Made by a program: the position numbers and the translations under genes. Source: Gemmataceae bacterium (GTDB lineage: Bacteria; Planctomycetota; Planctomycetia; Gemmatales; Gemmataceae). Taken from it: a stretch of DNA of 7,617 nt. Numbering within the stretch: position 1 is the stretch's first letter; each line of letters starts with the position of its first letter. Below are positions 4,656-7,617 of the stretch, piece after piece. The notes beneath the pieces are model-generated. The model did no database searches. It had not been told where the DNA came from and saw only the letters and a program-made list of their open reading frames with translations. Location of the stretch: assembly GCA_017853285.1 (NCBI GenBank), contig JAFMJU010000191.1, positions 1 to 7,617 of the forward strand, written 5' to 3'.

Positions 4656-6584
4656 TCACACCCCAAGCAGGCTGAGGACCCGGGTCCAGTTGGTGACGCT
4701 GATGTAGCCCGCGTAGTCGGCAAAAGCCGAATCAGTTTGCGCGGTGGACAGGGGGGTGTAGATAGAAAGCCCGGAGCTGCCCCTGCTGTCGGCGGTGCGA
4801 GCGAAGACGGCGGCGTCGAGGGCGGTGGCCACGGAGGCCGCTGCGGAGCGGAGGTTGGAGGACACCCCCGTGGAGGTGGAAAGGCCGCGCATCAGTTGTC
4901 CCAAGTCACGGTAAGCCGGGAAAGAACCGTCACCGTAGGTGGAAACCGAGTTGGCCACAGACCGGAAGGCCGCCATGTCCGAGGTGGCAATCACGGTTGA
5001 GAAGGTGTTCAGCGCGGCGACAAGGCCGGGCAACCGGTCGGTCTGGATCACGGAGAGGGTGTCTTCCGGAACCCCAGTCCCAACATACTGCCTCGACCAA
5101 CTGTCTACCATTCCCTTGCCCAGGGTCAGGCCGTCCACCTGTGCCGGATTGGTTTTCAGCGAGGCGAAGGTGGTGGTGTAATCCTGGCCAGTGCCTGCCT
5201 CCAGCTCTTGCGAGGCGACCAGGACCGGCGTGATGTCCCTGAGCGCGTAGGCGATTTCTGTCATGCCCATCAGGCAGGCGTCAAAACAGAGCATGTCGAG
5301 CTTGATTCCGGAATTCTTGACCCCGGAGATGATCTCTGAGGTTTTGAGATTATCGTTGGACTCGTCATCGTAGTTGCTGCCGTCGAGGCCGGAACCGTGG
5401 TTCCACATGACCAGGCCGTAGCGGTTGGCGGGCGCGGCAGTCACGGTCCAGGCGAGGAAGCTGGTGAGGGTGGCCGGGTCACCGGTGTTCTTCTCCCCCA
5501 GTCGCTCGAAGGTGGTCTTGATGGAATTCATGTTGGTGTCGGCCGTCACGATGGCGCGACCTGAGTCACCCCAGGCGGCCTGGGTTCCGCCTCCCGTCGC
5601 GTACTTTTGGCTGCTCCATTGGTCATAAAAAAGGGAGATTTTCACCGTTCCGGGGAGACCAGCCACCGCGGCTTCCAGTTCATTGACATCAGCCGCACCA
5701 TAGGAGGCGAGGTCGGTGGCGGTCATATAGACGGCGATCGTCCAATCACTTTTTGAGGCGGGTGGAGGATTGACCGGGGTGGTGGATGAACCCGGCGTGA
5801 CCACAAGGCTGTAGGCGGGGTTGTAGGCACCGGACTTGCCGGAGACTTTCAGCGTGTAGCTACCTGCGGCGAGGCCAGCCATGGAAACCTTCTCGCCGTC
5901 AGAGCTTCCCGCGCTGGATGCAAGGACCTTGCCGGCGGTGTCGAGGATGGCCAGGTCGAGGTCGCCCTGGGCGTTTTTAAACTGGATCTCGGCGGTGCCA
6001 CCGGCGGTGGAGGTGGTGAACTTGTAGTAATCGGCGGTGTCCGCCATCACCAAACTGGAAACGGTGGTGGCGGCGTTCAGGGAACCGAGATTGGTGGCAG
6101 TGGTGAGGGAGTCATTGTTCTCCTTGGCGTCATCTGTCAGGGTCGCCTTCACTCCCAGGGTGTAGTTGCCATTGGCGGTGCCGGTGTAATTGGTAACGGC
6201 CAGAAAATATTTCTGGCCGGCGACAAGGTTTGCTGAAACCTGACTGTTGGTGTTGGCATCGCTGATGTCATCGTTCCATGCGACCCGGGAACCCCTGGCG
6301 TCATACAGACCCATGATGGTGTCGATCCGGCTGGCATTTTTGGACGCTTGGAGCGTGTAGCTGGCCGACCAGGCTGGTGTGAATGAATAGTAATCGACCT
6401 CGCCAGCTGTGATAGCCGCATTTCCTGCCGCCACCTGCTGGTTGTTGAGGGTGAGGGCCACCGGGGCTGAAGGAATGGAAACCAGCGCCGGGGCGGATGA
6501 CCAGGACGGATTCAGGCGGACTTCCAAGGTTTCCAGGTTGAGCCGCGCGCGGTGAGCCCGTGAAGGACGGATAAACCAAGCCAT
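4656..6584 (-). CDS. Clostripain-family (C11) cysteine peptidase with two N-terminal PPC-like domains
   Basis: A 642-residue, probably exported endopeptidase. Residues 12-27 (RARLNLETLEVRLNPS) match the N-terminal motif of planctomycete extracellular proteins; no classic signal peptide is visible. Two PPC-like beta-sandwich domains follow: about 42-146 (with DYYSFTP, AWNDD and YTLGV) and about 151-262 (with KENNDS, ADYYKF, GDLDLAILD and GSYTLKVSGK). A Pro/Ser linker (264-280) leads to the C11 catalytic domain beginning WTIAVYMTATDL. The catalytic pair is visible: His396 in MWNHGSG and Cys437 in FDACLMGM. Asp435 next to Cys437 matches the S1-pocket Asp that gives clostripain its Arg (or Lys) preference, so cleavage after basic residues is likely. 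Start: the ATG at 6584 has GGAG six bases upstream and places the planctomycete motif near the N-terminus; an in-frame TTG at 6662 is less likely. It converges on the P-II gene, and no neighbour suggests a dedicated substrate. Confidence 0.9.
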   Translation of the reverse strand: MAWFIRPSRAHRARLNLETLEVRLNPSWSSAPALVSIPSAPVALTLNNQQVAAGNAAITAGEVDYYSFTPAWSASYTLQASKNASRIDTIMGLYDARGSRVAWNDDISDANTNSQVSANLVAGQKYFLAVTNYTGTANGNYTLGVKATLTDDAKENNDSLTTATNLGSLNAATTVSSLVMADTADYYKFTTSTAGGTAEIQFKNAQGDLDLAILDTAGKVLASSAGSSDGEKVSMAGLAAGSYTLKVSGKSGAYNPAYSLVVTPGSSTTPVNPPPASKSDWTIAVYMTATDLASYGAADVNELEAAVAGLPGTVKISLFYDQWSSQKYATGGGTQAAWGDSGRAIVTADTNMNSIKTTFERLGEKNTGDPATLTSFLAWTVTAAPANRYGLVMWNHGSGLDGSNYDDESNDNLKTSEIISGVKNSGIKLDMLCFDACLMGMTEIAYALRDITPVLVASQELEAGTGQDYTTTFASLKTNPAQVDGLTLGKGMVDSWSRQYVGTGVPEDTLSVIQTDRLPGLVAALNTFSTVIATSDMAAFRSVANSVSTYGDGSFPAYRDLGQLMRGLSTSTGVSSNLRSAAASVATALDAAVFARTADSRGSSGLSIYTPLSTAQTDSAFADYAGYISVTNWTRVLSLLGV

Positions 6585-6590
6585 GCATGG

Positions 6591-6595
6591 CTCCA
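6591..6595 (-). promoter_or_regulatory. Ribosome binding site of the C11 peptidase gene
   Basis: The minus strand reads TGGAG with a six-base spacer to the ATG at 6584. It decides the start in favour of 6584 over the upstream in-frame TTG at 6662. Confidence 0.65.
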
Positions 6596-6662
6596 GAAAT
6601 AAGTCCACCGCATTCCGCGCAGAGTTGCCCGGGAAATGAAGAGCGGATGACAGGTTGAACAA

Positions 6663-6691
6663 CAGCTAGGTCAGGATTTTCTGAATGTCAA
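6663..6691 (-). promoter_or_regulatory. Possible promoter of the C11 peptidase gene
   Basis: The 214-bp gap 6585-6798 holds no gene and is clearly more AT-rich than its surroundings. On the minus strand a perfect TTGACA (6686-6691) is followed after 17 bp by TAGCTG (6663-6668), which matches the -10 consensus poorly. Spacing and position fit a sigma70-type promoter about 80 bp before the ATG, but the weak -10 keeps confidence low. I see no convincing terminator for the upstream beta-propeller gene in this gap. Confidence 0.3.
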
Positions 6692-6798
6692 ATTTGCGGG
6701 GGAAAAGATGCGAGATTTTTTGTTCAAAAGGAGAAATCAGACCGTCAGGGCGGCGGGTCAGCCAGCCTTTGTGAAAATGGGTGGTTTGTCGGGCAATC

Positions 6799-7617
6799 TT
6801 ATTTGGACTGCACGCAGTACAGGAACTTGTCGGAGCGGATCAACAATTTGTCACCGGAAGGCACGGGGCTGGCGTTGAAGATGCCGCGGTCTGACAGGTC
6901 GTTGACGCCGAGTTGCTCAAATGCGGGCTTGGCGGCGACCACGAAGGTTTTGCCGTCGCGGGTGAGATAGTGCAGGCGCCCATCGGCAAGAAGGGCCGAG
7001 GCATAGAACTGGCCGGCGCGTGGCAGGCGTTCCTCGTAGACGATTTCACCGGTTTCGGCCTTGGCGCAGTAGGCGATACCCTGCTGCTCGTGGGTCCAAT
7101 ACAGGTGGCCCTGGTGGATGATGGGCGAGGCGACATTGGAGCCTTTTTGGGAGGTCCAGAGACGGTGGGTGGCGGTGACATCGCCGGAGCCCCCTGTCCG
7201 CACAGCCAGGGCCGCCACGCCGGAGCGACCGCCCAGGCAGTACAGGACGCCGTCGGCATGGACGATGCTTGGGACCATGTACCAGGTGATATTGGTCTTG
7301 CAGGACCAGAGTTCCTTGCCGGTATCCGGGTCGAATGCCAGCACCTTGCCCTGCACCGCCACGATGAGCTCCCGCCGGCCGGACTTTGCGGTGACAAGGA
7401 TGGGGGTGTTCCATGATTCCTTGATGCCCTTCACCGTCCATTTTTCCTTGCCGGTGGCGCGGTCGAGCGCGACCAGGGAGTCGCTTTCCACGCTGGCGTT
7501 GATGATGACCAGGTCCTTGTGCAGAACAGGTGAGGTGGCGCTGCCCCAGCCGTGGGTGCGTGAGCCGACATCGGTTTGCCAGAGTTGCTTGCCGGTGTGA
7601 TCGAAGGCGATCACGCC
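6799..7617 (-). CDS. PQQ-like (BamB-type) beta-propeller repeat protein, 5' partial
   Basis: The C-terminal 272 residues of a repeat protein; the frame stays open to the window end, so the start lies beyond 7617 (the GTG at 7614 is internal, within VIAFD). PQQ-type blades are clear from repeated A-hydrophobic-(D/K)-x-x-TGK/E-x-x-W motifs: VIAFDHTGKQLWQTDVG, LVALDRATGKEKWTV, VLAFDPDTGKELWSC and the looser AYCAKAETGEIVYEERL. Strands such as ELIVAVQGK, GVLYCLGG, GHLYWTHEQQG, GRLHYLTRDGKTFVVAA and DKLLIRSDKFLYCVQ fill in the rest. Such propellers are numerous in planctomycetes. They are usually exported or periplasmic and act as scaffolds or in unknown roles; the sequence alone gives no evidence that PQQ is bound or that it is an alcohol dehydrogenase. 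It ends 214 bp before the peptidase gene on the same strand, which has its own likely promoter. Confidence 0.9.
   Translation of the reverse strand, partial: GVIAFDHTGKQLWQTDVGSRTHGWGSATSPVLHKDLVIINASVESDSLVALDRATGKEKWTVKGIKESWNTPILVTAKSGRRELIVAVQGKVLAFDPDTGKELWSCKTNITWYMVPSIVHADGVLYCLGGRSGVAALAVRTGGSGDVTATHRLWTSQKGSNVASPIIHQGHLYWTHEQQGIAYCAKAETGEIVYEERLPRAGQFYASALLADGRLHYLTRDGKTFVVAAKPAFEQLGVNDLSDRGIFNASPVPSGDKLLIRSDKFLYCVQSK

Noticed and set aside
6734..6775. GC-rich hairpin-like stretch after the beta-propeller gene as a terminator
   Set aside because: Only three- to four-pair stems can be drawn and no T-run follows directly on the minus strand, so it was not called.
1..7617. CRISPR arrays, tRNA or rRNA genes, insertion sequences, phage or defence genes
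   Set aside because: No direct-repeat arrays, cloverleaf-like sequences, transposase motifs or terminal inverted repeats were seen, and nearly all the DNA is accounted for by the genes listed.

Overview
The window looks like chromosomal DNA of a planctomycete, probably a Gemmata-type member. It is GC-rich. One protein starts with the N-terminal motif typical of planctomycete exported proteins (R-x-x-LExLE-x-R-LNPS-like). It also carries a PQQ-type beta-propeller protein and a clostripain-like peptidase with pre-peptidase (PPC) domains, all common in that phylum. The genus is an inference. No mobile element, tRNA, rRNA or CRISPR array was seen.

Layout. (1) 1-1010, plus strand: the C-terminal three quarters of a GltP-like dicarboxylate/amino acid:cation symporter, cut by the window start. 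(2) 964-1940, minus strand: two small, tightly coupled genes of unknown function, a two-helix membrane protein and then a lysine/alanine-rich exported protein. The second runs 47 bp into the 3' end of the symporter gene. (3) 2014-4599, plus strand: an apparent operon of an RraA-like protein, pyruvate kinase and a P-II family signalling protein, closed by a likely intrinsic terminator. (4) 4656-6584, minus strand: a C11 (clostripain-family) cysteine peptidase with two N-terminal PPC-like domains. (5) 6799-7617, minus strand: the C-terminal part of a PQQ-like beta-propeller protein, cut by the window end.

How the genes may work together. The most interesting part is the plus-strand operon. Pyruvate kinase makes pyruvate from PEP. 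RraA-like proteins of the metal-dependent type are pyruvate aldolases or oxaloacetate decarboxylases, so they may also yield pyruvate. The P-II protein, whose start lies at the pyruvate kinase stop, would report 2-oxoglutarate/energy state. It keeps the T-loop and the 2-oxoglutarate-site residues but has lost the C-loop arginines that hold the ATP phosphates. A carbon/nitrogen control unit at the PEP-pyruvate-oxaloacetate node is a hypothesis from gene order, not a demonstrated system. The rest of the window looks like ordinary planctomycete genome content with several hypothetical genes.
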